NCBI GenBank assembly: GCA_037576195.1
Contig: CM075102.1
Location: 43,272,745 to 43,336,744 of the forward strand
DNA length: 64,000 bases
Source of the DNA: Phytoseiulus persimilis
Taxonomy: Eukaryota > Arthropoda > Arachnida > Mesostigmata > Phytoseiidae
Direction of reading: 5' to 3'
The notes below the pieces were generated by a model. The model was given only the letters and a program-made list of their open reading frames with translations. It had not been told where the DNA came from and made no database searches. Both the position numbers and the translations under genes were made by a program. This document shows positions 46,201-58,800 of this stretch, one piece after another; position 1 is the stretch's first letter; every line of letters starts with the position of its first letter.

Positions 46201-49200
46201 CGGCGTAGGAACTAGGGCGTCGAGACGCAGCGAGGCAAGGGCAACATCGCAGGCCGGGAAAGCTCTAAGTGCACTCATCAGTCCGTCGTTAAGCGCTCGA
46301 CCCCTTTGATGCGTGGATGACGTTGACAGTTGGTCAACTGGACAGCCAACCAGTTTCCTGATCAGCCCGTCAGTTAACCTCGGGCTGAGCACATACCAAG
46401 AGGGAACGTGTCCACCTCCAGAGTCTGATCCACTTGAACGGCGGTCGCCGTTGCCGCTGTCCTCGAGTTTGAGATATACTCTCATGACAATCTCGGGCTG
46501 GCTTTCGAAAGCTTTTCTGGAGATGTTCTGACGTAATGTCAAGGCTTCGCTGTTTTAATCAAGTTCCCCTGGAATTTCGAGGAGGACAGTATAAGGTCAT
46601 GCGGGTAAAGATCTCTTTTTACGTCTCTTTTACGTCGGAAGATTCTCTCCGAGGGTTGCCGCGCAGCTTCTTCGTCGTTGTTTCTGTTTGGATTCTGAAG
46701 TCAACGAGCAGCTATCGAACGTTGAGACAGAGCTGCTGAAGTGAAGTTTGAGAACAAACGAGACACATTCCTCCTATCTCCAGGCAGCATTGCCTCTCGA
46801 GTGGGGTCTCCTCCCTGCAGGGGACCGAATTCTGAGTATGGGCAATGGAACGTTGGGATCCACGGTCGACCGCCGCTGTCGACCATCATAGATCCTCTGC
46901 GACCTGATGAAAATATCAACGAAGCTTAGGAACTTCCTGGTCCGAAATTGACAAAAGCACGAGCACGAACAACGAAATCGGAAAGTAAGGGGGAACGTGA
47001 TTGAAAGTTTGAGCGCTCTCATTCATGCTGTCATCGAGATCCCTGAACTCCAAAAGAAATCTGACATACAATGTTGCCCCGGGAAGCGCTGATGTTTCCG
47101 CAAAGAGGACTCCGTCCGACCTTGGGCTTCGACTCGGAATCAAAACGTTCAGCGGGATCGGGACACTCCTTTTATGCAGAAAAGCGGTCATTCTGGCGAT
47201 GAGCCTCGCAGCGACGCAGCTTACAAAAATCAGAGCCCTTGGTAGATTTGTTCGCATTTTCAAATATTTATTCATTAACATTAGATTGACTCGCAGACGT
47301 CACCATGGTTGTTGACCATCTAACAAATGTTCCACCTCCCGTTGCATCCTCAACTCCGAGCGAGCTCCGGTGACTGGGAACAAGATATTAGGGAATATCG
47401 GGTCCTGCCTCTCGCGAACGTCAATGCAATAACTGGGCCGTAGGTTCTAAATATGGCGCTTCCGGCGCTTTTCATGCGAACATTCAACCGTTCGATGATT
47501 GATCCCCGGGACTTGATGATTTCATTTGGCGAACTGCAGTTGGATAGTCAATCAGATATAGGTTCTTTTTCGTCGCTGGCGGATATCCGTGAACTCACCC
47601 ATCAGTTAAGGTAGGTTTCATTTACACAATAATTACATTCACATTCCATGGAAGTCAGGATTCGAATGGAAACGACGACCGACCTCGATGAAAAAAGTTC
47701 ACCGTTCCTCGCGTCGAGAACTGCTCAGAGTTCTCGCTGTATCTCATACACTTTCCATTGTCTCAGAGAAATCTTTCGAAGTTAGTATACTTCCGCCAAT
47801 AAGGATCAACATTCTCAGAAATAGATTGGAACTCATGTCACGCTGTTCCTGGCTCGTTGGACACGGGCAGCTCAGATCAGGGCGTTTTCCGGCAACGAAA
47901 ATTCAGCAATTCTCGATAACGTCTCAAATATCTTGGTATCTATCAACGCGTCCGCTCCAAACGCGGAGAAAGAAGATCACTCGCCAGACATAAGAAACGT
48001 ATAGTATGTGCAGATCTCATGAAATGCCAGAAGTAATGCTGTTGTCAATTAGAAGTCAGACATGCCAGCGATCCAGGTAAATGAGCTCCCGAGTGAAATG
48101 AACCTCGATCAATCTTCCGACAACGAGCGATATCCAGAATCTGGTGGAACTCGCTTGATGGAAATCTGAATATTCAAACAGACTGATGAGCTCTCTCAGA
48201 GCGATGAGAACTGACAGTCTGTTCTTGCAGATCAGGGAGTCGAATCCAGCATTCGAGCCGCAGCGCTCATCGCCCGCGGCACCGTTTGCGAATGAGCAGT
48301 TCAGATGCTCGATGAAGAACATTCCAGAGGCTATCAGCACTCATCGTCGTCGAATCCTCCTTTTTCCAATAGGTAAAGCTAGCTCATATTTACTTGGCAT
48401 CACATTTTGGTTGTTCTCTTGTGTAAAGTTGTTTTGGCCAGTTCTTTCGAAAGCTGCACGCTCCTTCAACAAAGCGTCGTTGCCTTTGCAACATTCCTCC
48501 ACATTCTCAAAGAAAACAATGATTTCGTGTCTTCTCACAAGCCCCATGCCCATCTCAGTGTCTTGCAGGGTCGTTTCGTATGCTTCATTTCCCTACCATA
48601 AACCTATCCCTACATCGTCAAAAGGTTTTCCCTGGCTCCTTCCAGCCTCGTTGAATCGCCGGTCTTATCTTAGCTGCATCTCGATTCGACTAGAGAGATT
48701 AACTATACGACACAACTTGCGAACCACGAGATCTTATGAGTCTCGTGCTCAACTCAGCACACCGATCGCATGCTGCCACTCGCGGTTTTCCGCTGAACTT
48801 TGGGCATCGTCCAGATTCGAACGGTTATCGGATGTCGTACCCGCGCGCGTGCCTCAGTCTCAAAGCTCGCATTCCGGTGGGTAGGAGAACGGAAGAAGAG
48901 TGTTTCTGCGGTAAGATCGGGAAAGATGCTCGGACAGGTGTATCAGCGATTGTGGAGGAAACTGCCTTGTCCCCTGGCAGCTCGTGGAACAACACCAATC
49001 TTGGAACTTCGAAGAGACGTCCGAAAGCTATTTCACAAACTTCACCACTCACCTTTTCCCTTTTTTGTTTGTCTCATTGTGAGGAAGAAAGTACGCCCCG
49101 GTGTATGTCCACCGCGATCGCGAAGTATTTTCAAGGCGTTTGCATGTAGAAAAGTTTTTATATACTTGAATGTATAGATGGCTTACTAATGAGACACACA

Positions 49201-49422
49201 GTGAGTGCTTTACACACGCTCATCACGGCGCTGCCATGTCTAGATTGGACTCGTGGATCTTGGAGGATGTTGACACTCGGCTTGTTAAGGACTCGAAGCT
49301 GCGGTCGGCTCCGGGCAACAATATCGATTCAGTTCCTACCACAGATGACGACACCGAACGCAACTAGATAACACCGGCGCGGTTGCTTCCTGCTCGGGAC
49401 AGCACTCCCAGGTCTGCTCAGC
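40232..49422. other. Nine-kilobase stretch with no recognisable gene
   Basis: Open frames are short, the longest being 48186-48884 (plus, 232 codons, no family resemblance, overlapped by minus-strand frames). An inverted GACTCG-rich repeat is present at 40566-40865. The lower-numbered side of 49422 should contain the 3' untranslated region of the adenylate cyclase; no clear polyadenylation signal was found close by. Confidence 0.35.
40566..40865. repeat. Short inverted repeat pair rich in GACTCG
   Basis: ACTCGCGAGTCC and ACGAGTCCAG at 40567-40594 recur in inverted orientation at about 40843-40865. Each arm also contains the small palindrome ACTCGCGAGT. The 250 bases between the arms show nothing recognisable. 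Confidence 0.55.
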
Positions 49423-52400
49423 TCACAGCTGGCTCTTGCCGAAGTCGTTCGAATTTGTTGATTTTCTGGAGTGATTGTGTTGTTTTTTCTTTTTCGTGCT
49501 GTCATTCCTCCCACCGAGTAAGAAGTACGTCACCATCTCGCCTTTTCCCTTCACTTTGATCGGCCCTCTGCATTCGAACGGGTAGCCCAGGGGTTCCAGC
49601 TGCCGGAACACATCTTGTGTCACCTGCAATGCGATACTTGCGATGATTTGTTGTACTAGTAGAATATACCGCTCTCAGTACGAAGGCCGATACGAGCGAA
49701 CCGCGCGATTCCGGACCGGGGAGAACCGCGCATGATAGAATAAGGCCGCGGCGCTCGTCGGTGCTAAGGGAGTTCTCGATGAAGTGTGATGCTCTGACCA
49801 GCGTGCGAGAGATCGACTCCATCCGATATTTCGGCAACCAATTGGGGAAAGTTCCACGGATTCGATTCGTGAGCAGTACCATCAGGCGGGAAGGAACGAT
49901 CGGGAAAGGCGAGCCACGGAGGACTTACCTGAATCTTGTCCGGCTCTCCAGTTGAATCCATGCGAGATGCCACGTTCACGGCGTTACCCCAGATGTCGTA
50001 GTGAGGTTTTTTCGCTCCAATAACGCCGGCAACAACGGGCCCCACATTAATACCAATTCTGAAACAGACGGAGCACGCACGCATTGTAGTAGTTTGCAGC
50101 AGAGCTCCCGCGCGAATACACTTGAGCAAAATTCCACGGCTTATGTATTTGTGTTTGGCGCACTTGCAGTGTTAGAAATTCAAAGCGTTTTTAGACTTCC
50201 GCTATGCAGGATTTCAAAGCTTGCATGCAACCACTACGCAAGGAGAACGTTTGCTGTGTGCGAAGGAATTCGGAAGCATGGTTTGGCACGTTAACAAGTA
50301 AACGGAGCCATAACTCTGCGATCTGTTTTGTCGGAACTCACCGTATTTTGAAGTTGTTGAAAGAGTGCTCGTTGACATATTGGAGTTGCTTCCTCAGTGC
50401 AAGGGCGTATTCGGCCAAGGCGACGACGAACTCTTCGGGTGCCCGGTCTTTCAGGGCTTTCTTCGACGGCAACAGACCGGCAGCTGCCATGTACGTATAA
50501 CCAGTGGTTTTGATCTTCTCAATGCCCGAGAATCTTTCTTCAGATAGCAGCTGCCACAAGAGAGAGGATTGTCGTCAGAGGAAGCAGAATCGTTCTCGAA
50601 AGCTTTCCGACCGACAATCTGCTCGTCTCTGAACGTTTCCCTTCCGCCGCATCTGTCCCATTGTTGGATACTCTGCACTTTCGAGACGAACTTTCTAGAG
50701 CTTGCTCGAATTACGATCGTAATAGATTGCATAGTTCACGGGTAATGAATGAGAACTCTGCCTGATCGTTCTCTCTGCGAGGGGTTAACTGCGAGACATC
50801 CCTTCTTCAGGAGAATCTGTTCGCACAGGGGGGAACAATACATCAAGCTGCTCTGATCCTGGCGATAAATATTCAACAGAGTAGACCGCCAAGAAGTTTC
50901 CCAACGGCCCAGCGTTGGACCCGTCATTCCCTCGCTGGACATAGCTACTGGGATGAGATATTCAGTTGGCAAATCCGGCATTGGGCGATCGACTGGAGCT
51001 CCTGGTGTTCTCGGCCATTCCCGACGCGCATGCCTCGAGGAGTGGTGCGCGGGGATGACCGTCGAGGGCGATCAAAATTCAAATGAGCGGCTTTCCGGAA
51101 TGCACGCCATAAATGCAACTTCAGCGAAACACATCGATGTTGAGAGGCTCCAACAACTCGTCGACACGCCTTGCGAACTGTTAGCCATGCTAATCGTCCT
51201 GATTGGTACATTCAAGCGTCACTCCACACTCACCTCGTCGAAGTCAGCGATGATTTCGTTTAATAGCCGGAGGCATTCGACTCCCTCGTTGTTCCCCTCG
51301 AGTTCGACGTAAAATTCGCTGAAGTTTGGGATGGATGCGAACATGATTGCGACGTTATCCAGTTGTTCATGATAGAGATCCTGGGGAGAGCGAAGAAACC
51401 CTTTCAACTACAGGGAAACCACGCCACAACCACATTTTTCGCAGAGTTTTCGATGTCTGAATGAAATTATCGGGAACGCCCGCATTGAGCAAAGAGACAT
51501 GCCGGCCAGGAAGTTTTTGAATGAATTGAACATATCGCTGGGGAGGTCTCGCCGGGCGAAACTGTTCTTGTTTCGCGCTCTACTCTCGCCAAAGTAGGTA
51601 CGAGCGGATCACGATTTGATTTCGCTTCATCAGAAAAGCTGGACGTCTCGCGCCGAGCCCTTCTAAAATGGTAACGAGAGTAACGAAGCGGAAACGGGCA
51701 TCGAGAGCAGAAAATGACCCGTTCGCGACATTGTTGTCCCGCGTCCGACAGCGACATCAACTTGAGCTTGTGCTGTTGTATTTAGAGAAACAAGAGCCGA
51801 TTCGAGAAACTCATGTCCATGAGGACAATCTTCGAGGGAAGGAAACAAGAGAAATTTGTGCCAGCTTTGTTGGAGCGCACTGCGGCCTCCTAATCCCGCC
51901 TGCCGCACCTTGTTTCTTTTCATGTAGCCGAAGAAGAGCAAGAAGAAACCTTTTGTCGGTGGCCCACGCAGCCCAAGGAGTTGGCGTTACAACACAAGAA
52001 ACATTAGCCCTGCATTTATGTAAACACTTTCACAATGTATGTTCTCTCGGCGTCTTTGTAGGTAAGTTAGTTATCTAATGAAGAGCCGATCAAAGAGAAC
52101 GGATGACACGTAAGGAGGGAGATACTCTCGTCGTGCCGCGCTGGCGGCCAACTCGACCCCTATAAATAACTCCGAATCCTCCGAGAGGCAAACCGAAACT
52201 CGAGGATGAATGGCTGCGATTTCACACAGTCAAAAGACCGAAATCTCCGAGGACTTCTCGATCACTCCACCGTCTGCTAGTGATACGTTCAAGGTCTTTG
52301 CTACTGCCAGGGTCAACGAGGACGACGACGTCTACCGCAGCATCCACTACTGACTATTCGAAGGTCGTTGCAACTTGTGAGGGGTTGTCGAAGAGGAAAG

Positions 52401-52881
52401 TTGACGTTGAGTCTTGCTCCGTGGAGTTCCCCGCGCCTTCTTGGGAACCGGGAGTTAGGGAATCATAATTTCGGCGGCTAGGTCGATTCAACACCAAAAC
52501 GATTCCTCTCACATAGACACTCGTTGGATCTCGATGCTGTGAGATACTCATGGATCAGAACAAGTTTGCAGTTCACGACACGGGCAGCGTGTCTCTACGA
52601 GTTTGTCGTCGTCTTATTACTCGTGTTTTGCGACTTTGTCAGAATCGCCTTATGATGATTCCCCTTTCCCGGCTGAGTTCGTGGCTGGGTCGTCCAGTTT
52701 TTATAGTGGATCTCAGACGCGGAGAAATCCTGCACTTGCCTCGTTTGAGTGCTCACTGGACAGAAAGTACTCCGCTATATGAACGGGCAGAATGTTGGAC
52801 AGTAACTTTCGGTTGTAAGCTTGGAGATCGGCCATCTCGTTCTTCTCTTGAATGGCTTGAAGTTTCCATAGAAAATCTAAC
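49423..52881 (-). other. Adenylate cyclase: catalytic domain C2 and C-terminus
   Basis: LDFLWKLQ and [14 protein letters not shown] lead into C2. [20 protein letters not shown] and [20 protein letters not shown] follow. EKIKTTG supplies the adenine-contact Lys; Asp928 (HYDIWGN), Asn935 and Arg939 ([10 protein letters not shown]) match the adenine- and transition-state-contact residues; Lys977 in KVKGKGEM matches the phosphate-contact Lys. All catalytic residues expected of C2 are present. The protein ends about 30 residues later in a Lys/His/Ser-rich tail. Confidence 0.95.
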
Positions 52882-55800
52882 CTGGAACAATACAGAGAAT
52901 TTACAGCGCCCCTGGTCGGCCGTAACTGGGCAGACGGTCCGAGCTCTCCTCCGAATCCTAATGAGCGGCACGGATCGTAGCTCGACCAGTTGAATTCAGT
53001 GCTTAAGAGTCCGTGTGGGATGTGAGCGAAACAATGAGACTGGGGAAGGTGGAGTCATTCTGAGCTCTGTCTGGCGAGAGAGGGGAGAGCACGGAGCGGG
53101 GGAGTGTGATGAGGGGAATCCACCTACCGGGAAGATGCTTCGTTTTGGAAGCCGTGTACCACCAGGACAACAGCATAAATCAGTAGAATGAGAATCACAC
53201 AAAATTTGGCTAGCATCGGCGCGTAGTCGTTCGACGTGAGTAACCAATACTGTGGAGGTGGAATGTTTTACATTTAGGCGAAATGTTCCTTCAATATATG
53301 ATTTCTCGAGGCCGCCTCGTTCAGGAGAGGAGGTTTCCTCACCTGGGAATCCCATAATGAGAACGAAAGGCCGACGAACATGGCCACAATGGAGATGAAG
53401 AAGAAACATTTCTGCACCGTGGAAAACACCAATGTTGACGCACAGGCCAGCATCAGAAGCAAAATGCAAAGGAGCTGTCTCTGGAAAATACAGAAATACG
53501 GAGGAAAATCAACGGGCTTTCAATGGTCTTCGACATCAAATATCTCATCTTCCCCGAATCCGAGACCCTAACCCCGTTCTTCTCAGAGTACGTGTCGAAG
53601 ACCTTTGCGGCCTCCCAGATCGCTGTTGCTCAGGGGCAAAGCAAGAAGTGAGGGGCCACTGGAATCGTGACGACCCTGGGCAGAGTTCTGCGGACCGGGA
53701 ATAGCTAAAGTCTTGCGTCTGGTTTGGAGACGTACTCCACAACTTCATCAGCGGAAGCTCGAGGAAACACGGAGTGTTTTGCGTACTTTAGGCAAAGGGT
53801 CGTTGGTGGCAGCCGTAACGACATCGGAGACGGCAGCAGCTACCTGCGTCACGCTGGGAGTTCTGCTCTTGGGAAGCGTTGGGTTCGCAACAACGAACTC
53901 GTCGCACGATCTCGGCAGATGTTCAGAAGGGTCAGAAGTGCGCCGAGTTTAAACTTTTCGCACCATTAAGTCTACAAGATGTGTTCGCGAGACTCAGTTT
54001 AGCTTGGGCCAGCCGATGCAGCTGGCCAGGTCAAACGCAGCTGGTTAACTCCCACTGATCCTCTGAGTCGGCCAAGAGCCGGGAAATCTTGGGTGAAAGT
54101 AGAGAGAATCGTTCCTCAATCAAGGCACGGAACGTCATTTGGGCGTTTGCGTTCCCACTGTTTCAGATGGGCTTGACGATGATGACTAAGGAGCTCAGCG
54201 AATCCAGAGCGAACTCTCGAGAAGCCGTATCGAGCAAGGCAGGAAGAAAAACCGAGCAGGGGAATAAAAAGAGACGGGCTCCTAGCCTGCTCCCGTTGTT
54301 CATCTTAAGACTCAGTAGCTCGAAAAAGGCTCTGAGTGCACGATTTGCATCTAGAGGAGACTCAAGAATAGTCGAGCGGCTCCAGCATCTGCGGTCGCAA
54401 CGCGAGTCTCCGCATTGAAAAGCAAAGCGAAGCTTTAAGCCAGTCGTAGGCGGTAGCGGTGGCCGCGACGGTGACGATGGATTCGGTTGCGAGCGGAACT
54501 TCGAGTCAGCATCGCAAAGACGCAAACTTTTGCTTGACTTGCAACACGGATTTTTTTTTTATCCGCAACATGGCCGCTTCTCACACCCGTCGTTGTTCAG
54601 GCTTGTTGGCGGGTTGCGTTCTCCCTCTTCGACGTCCCGCGGCCTACGTCGCGGCCTACGTCGCGGCCACGAATGGTAATACACGCTGAGGGAATAAGAG
54701 GCGTGATGGTTGAATGCAACGAGCAGGCTGCGGCACGAATTGCTCGTCATTTCACTCGGCAATCACAGCGGCCTAACTGGGGATACACGGCGGCGGAATG
54801 TGGGGCGACAAGAGACAGCGAGGGCGGCCTCGGCATTGAGAGACGACCCAACAAAGCAAAATATGAGGTCAGACACGCCACATGGACAACCATAACGCTG
54901 TGAGCCGAGCCCATAGCCGAGAATGGGATTTTTCCACATGCAAAGAGTACAGAGGATTTGCTGCAACGAGGACGACCGCGCAGACGACGCAACGACAAGA
55001 TGCCGCCGAAAAAGGAGGAATCCCGGATTAACCGTGAGAGCTTGTTCTGGTGAAGTTTGAATTTTTCGCGAGGTCTCCCTGTTCCGCTCGTCTATCCATG
55101 CTCCGGCTCCTGCGGTGTGTCGTTTCGCGAAAGTGAGCCGCAATTTAGGCACTCCTCCGAGCCAGCGAGTTTTTCGCCAGGAATCGCAGTCGCCGCCCTC
55201 CGAGATACGTGATCTCTCAATTTCATTGCTCCGCGAGGAATGAAGTCGAGCGACCAGCAAGAAGCGGAACAAACGATTAGGTTTTGTCCCGGATCGCGTT
55301 ACCGCGACGTCCCGACATGCACCGTCGACGGTTCCAGCAGTGAACGGACCCACCAACCTCGGGTATGTTTATGCTGAAGATTGGGTTGCAAAGCTCGGAG
55401 TCCTGCTCTTGGAAGTCCTCCAAGGAAACGTTGGCTACTGCCTCAGATGACACCGCACCGTCCTCGGCCATTATCACTTCCAATGGACAGTAAACGTATT
55501 GCTGATTGATCTGCGGGTTTGCCTGAAACGATTTGGGTAATGCCATTGTGCTCTTATTCCTCTCTCGTTCGATCTCCGCGGGTGCATGTGCCGATGAGCA
55601 GGGTAAATCGTAAGCCTTCCACACTCACCACCATCGTGATGTTACAAATATAGAGTATGACAAATGCCGTGGCACAAACGATTTGTCCATTTCTGCGCGT
55701 CGCTTTCAACAACTTGTGGAGGAACTGACTGGGCTGGCCCACAGTGTTACTTGGCGATTGAGACTTCTGAACACGCCAGGGATAAAAGAAGCGCGAAACG

Positions 55801-58800
55801 TTCAGTTAAAACTCCGCCGCGATCTCACTACATGGTTCATAAGCTATTCCATTTCCAGGCCACTGGAAGGAAGGTACCGCTCACCATTAACTGTAACGAT
55901 GCGGCTGTGATCATTACCATCAACAAGGCAATGCAGGTGAATACTCCGGCGGATTTCCATGTGGGACTGGCGAAGAACATTTCGCATGAATAATCAAGGT
56001 AATTGCAACATTCATGGGAAAGGAACGGGAATAAGATTCAAAGTTATCCGGTAATACGAAACGGCCGTTCCCAACAATGCGGGTCTGAAGGGAATAATTG
56101 AGTAAATAGCTGGAGAGAAGGATCTTGAGGAAGAGCAGCGTCCAAGCGATGCTCCCCCGAGTAACAATGAACGTCGAGAACAGAGCAAGATTCATGCCCG
56201 TCTTGAATTCGTTTCGCCAGTTGTTTGCGTGGCGTGCGGAACTCACATATCAAACAGTAGCGCTTGCGCCACGAAATTAACAACGAGACAGATTTGCGCC
56301 GACATCAGGTAAACGGTTAGCATGGGCTCGACCTGTTCCAAAAAACGGCTCTCCAGGGTTCTGTCGAGGAACGCGAGGGTGACCTGCAAACGCGAACGGA
56401 GTTCGTCAAGCATTACTTAGCTAAAAAGCGGGTTTCCTCGGATGATCCGCCGTGTTTACCTTGTTGCAGTGTACGGTGCGCAGTTGTTCGATGCTATGAG
56501 CCTCGATAGCTCGACTCAAGTAGTCGTTCACCTCATCGTGTGAATTCTTTTTCGTTTCGAAGCCGCTCTTCTTCCACGATCGGTTGTGGAATTTGTCTCC
56601 TCTGTGCTGGTTCGCCATGCCTGGTGGGAGATGAAGGCAAGATTTGAGAGGATCTCAACAGTGACTCCATCGAACTCTAGAGGGCTCTCCGAGCCATTCG
56701 CAGTCCGAGGGCGCGAATCGATCCGCGGACGCCTTGCGCCCATCGAAACAGCGGGAGTGCTCGGGGTTCACGCTCAAATACTTCAGCAGTCATCGAACTC
56801 GTCCCTCGATCGCATCCTCTCGGGTCTTCCAGAGATTCCCGATAGATATCAAAGCTGAGCAAACGATCCAGAGCCGGTGACCATGTGCTCAAAACTCATC
56901 GATCGACGCGAAATTTGATTTTCCGCTCCAAGTATGCCGAATCCGAGATGAATCAACCGAGCTCGCCGACCATGTTGAACCTCCATCCACCGATCGCGTG
57001 TTCTTACCACGGAATCGAAGACGTACTAGTTACTCATTCTCTGGTCTCCCCGGATCATAGTCTTGGGACCTCGATCTGAACCTCCAGAGCAGACACCACC
57101 TGGACGTCTGCTTCTGGTGTTCCCAAAGACGGGGACGAGTGAGGATTGAATTCGGAACGATATTATATGCGTTCATCCAGAACCGTTTATCATAACACGC
57201 AAGTACACTGCGTTCATTTCCATCACCTGGCTCGCAACAGTGAGCGAGTTCCTTCACGGCGCCCCGTTCACCGCCCCCAACTACCATCCATCATTCGTGA
57301 AGACTGCTGGGAGAAAACTGTTGGTCCACTCAATGATTTTGAGTAATGGAACGGAATACAGATGCAACTTTCTGTCCACCAGAGCTTTTCCAGCCATACT
57401 AAGTTTTGAGATTGTGAAACGACGGAACTTGGGGAAGCGCTTGCTCGGCGAACAGCACACTCTTGCCGGAACGCGGAAATTCATTGCGCTGCAGTCGGAA
57501 TCGCTCCGGAACAGCCTCAACCTCTCCCGAAAACTGATAAATATCGTCGTGTGGCAAAGTGAGGTCCGGTCCGAGCAGAACCCAATCCAGACAGCATTGA
57601 GGCCAAACTGAGAGAAAAAAAAAAACGCTCGGGCACAACGTGGCTCGAAACGGAAATTCTTACCCATCATCCGGATTTCCTTCGACACAGAATGAAGCCC
57701 GCTCTGATGAGAGTCACTGGTTTGCGCCAGTCGTTTGGCATCGTTCGCCACAATCAGGAACGTTTGGATGTTGTTGTCCCGGAGATAATTGTGCCTTGAG
57801 CCGCCGTCGCCGTCCTCGACTTCGTAATCATCACCGAGACAATCCAGCGTCTCTTTAGTGATATGCACTCGTCTGTATAATGAAGAATAGCGTATTTATC
57901 CATCAACCTGTTGTTCTCAGCGGGGCTCGTAGGAGGTAGCTGGTCAGGAAGAAAATCCAGAATTCTCGACACGGCACGACGATCCCCCATCTGGACTAGT
58001 TGGCTTCGCCTGTTCTTCCCTAAAAATAGACAATGGCAAAGCCATTGTCAAGTAATTAAGTCGGGCTCAAACCCTCAGGACACGGCTTTACAATACTCGA
58101 CTAAGCCGCGGGCGGGCGGGACGCTCTAGAGGCCCTATCGGGCTGAACAGAGTCGGATCGCGGGTGAATCGAAGCCGAGGTGGGGTCGAATTGAGAGGCC
58201 AACTTTAGGCCGATGTCTGGTTTGAGCTCCGAATAGGGCCAGCGTGCAGGGCGGAACGCGACAACGGGCCTGGCCCAAATTGTGAGCCTCCGCGTGCACG
58301 GGACCGCGCTCGGGCGGAATGCGGGACAGTCAGAGGGCCTCGGCGTCGAGAGACAGCAGTGTTAGCGGAGAGAGCCTTCAACAAGTGGCCAAATGAGTTT
58401 ACGCTGGATGAAAATGTCAGAAACCTGTGTTAACGAAGCTGTCACTTCCAAATCAGAAGCGCGCACTTGCGGATTCGCCCGCTCGGCTGCGCATAGAGCT
58501 CCGCTAGCGAACACCGACGAGACAATTGGATCTACTCAACGACAGCTTGATTCACTACGGACCTGTTTAATTATAGAGCCAGTGGAAAAACACGTTCGAG
58601 TCTCTCCTGGCCGGAGCTTGTCTGCCGTCATCTCACGACTTTGACTTCGGGAGCCTACTCGGAGGACTCCCTGTAAAAATTCCCACGTGTCCGACCGGTT
58701 CAGCTGACAGCCGGGGAGGGCGACTTTTCGACCGGAAACATAACTACCAGTTCAGGATGTTAAGTTCCGGTCCTCTTGGCGGGGAGCTGCAGCCGTCCTC

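Noticed and set aside
48186-48884. 232-codon plus-strand open frame
   Set aside because: Composition is random-like, overlapped by minus-strand frames, with no family resemblance.
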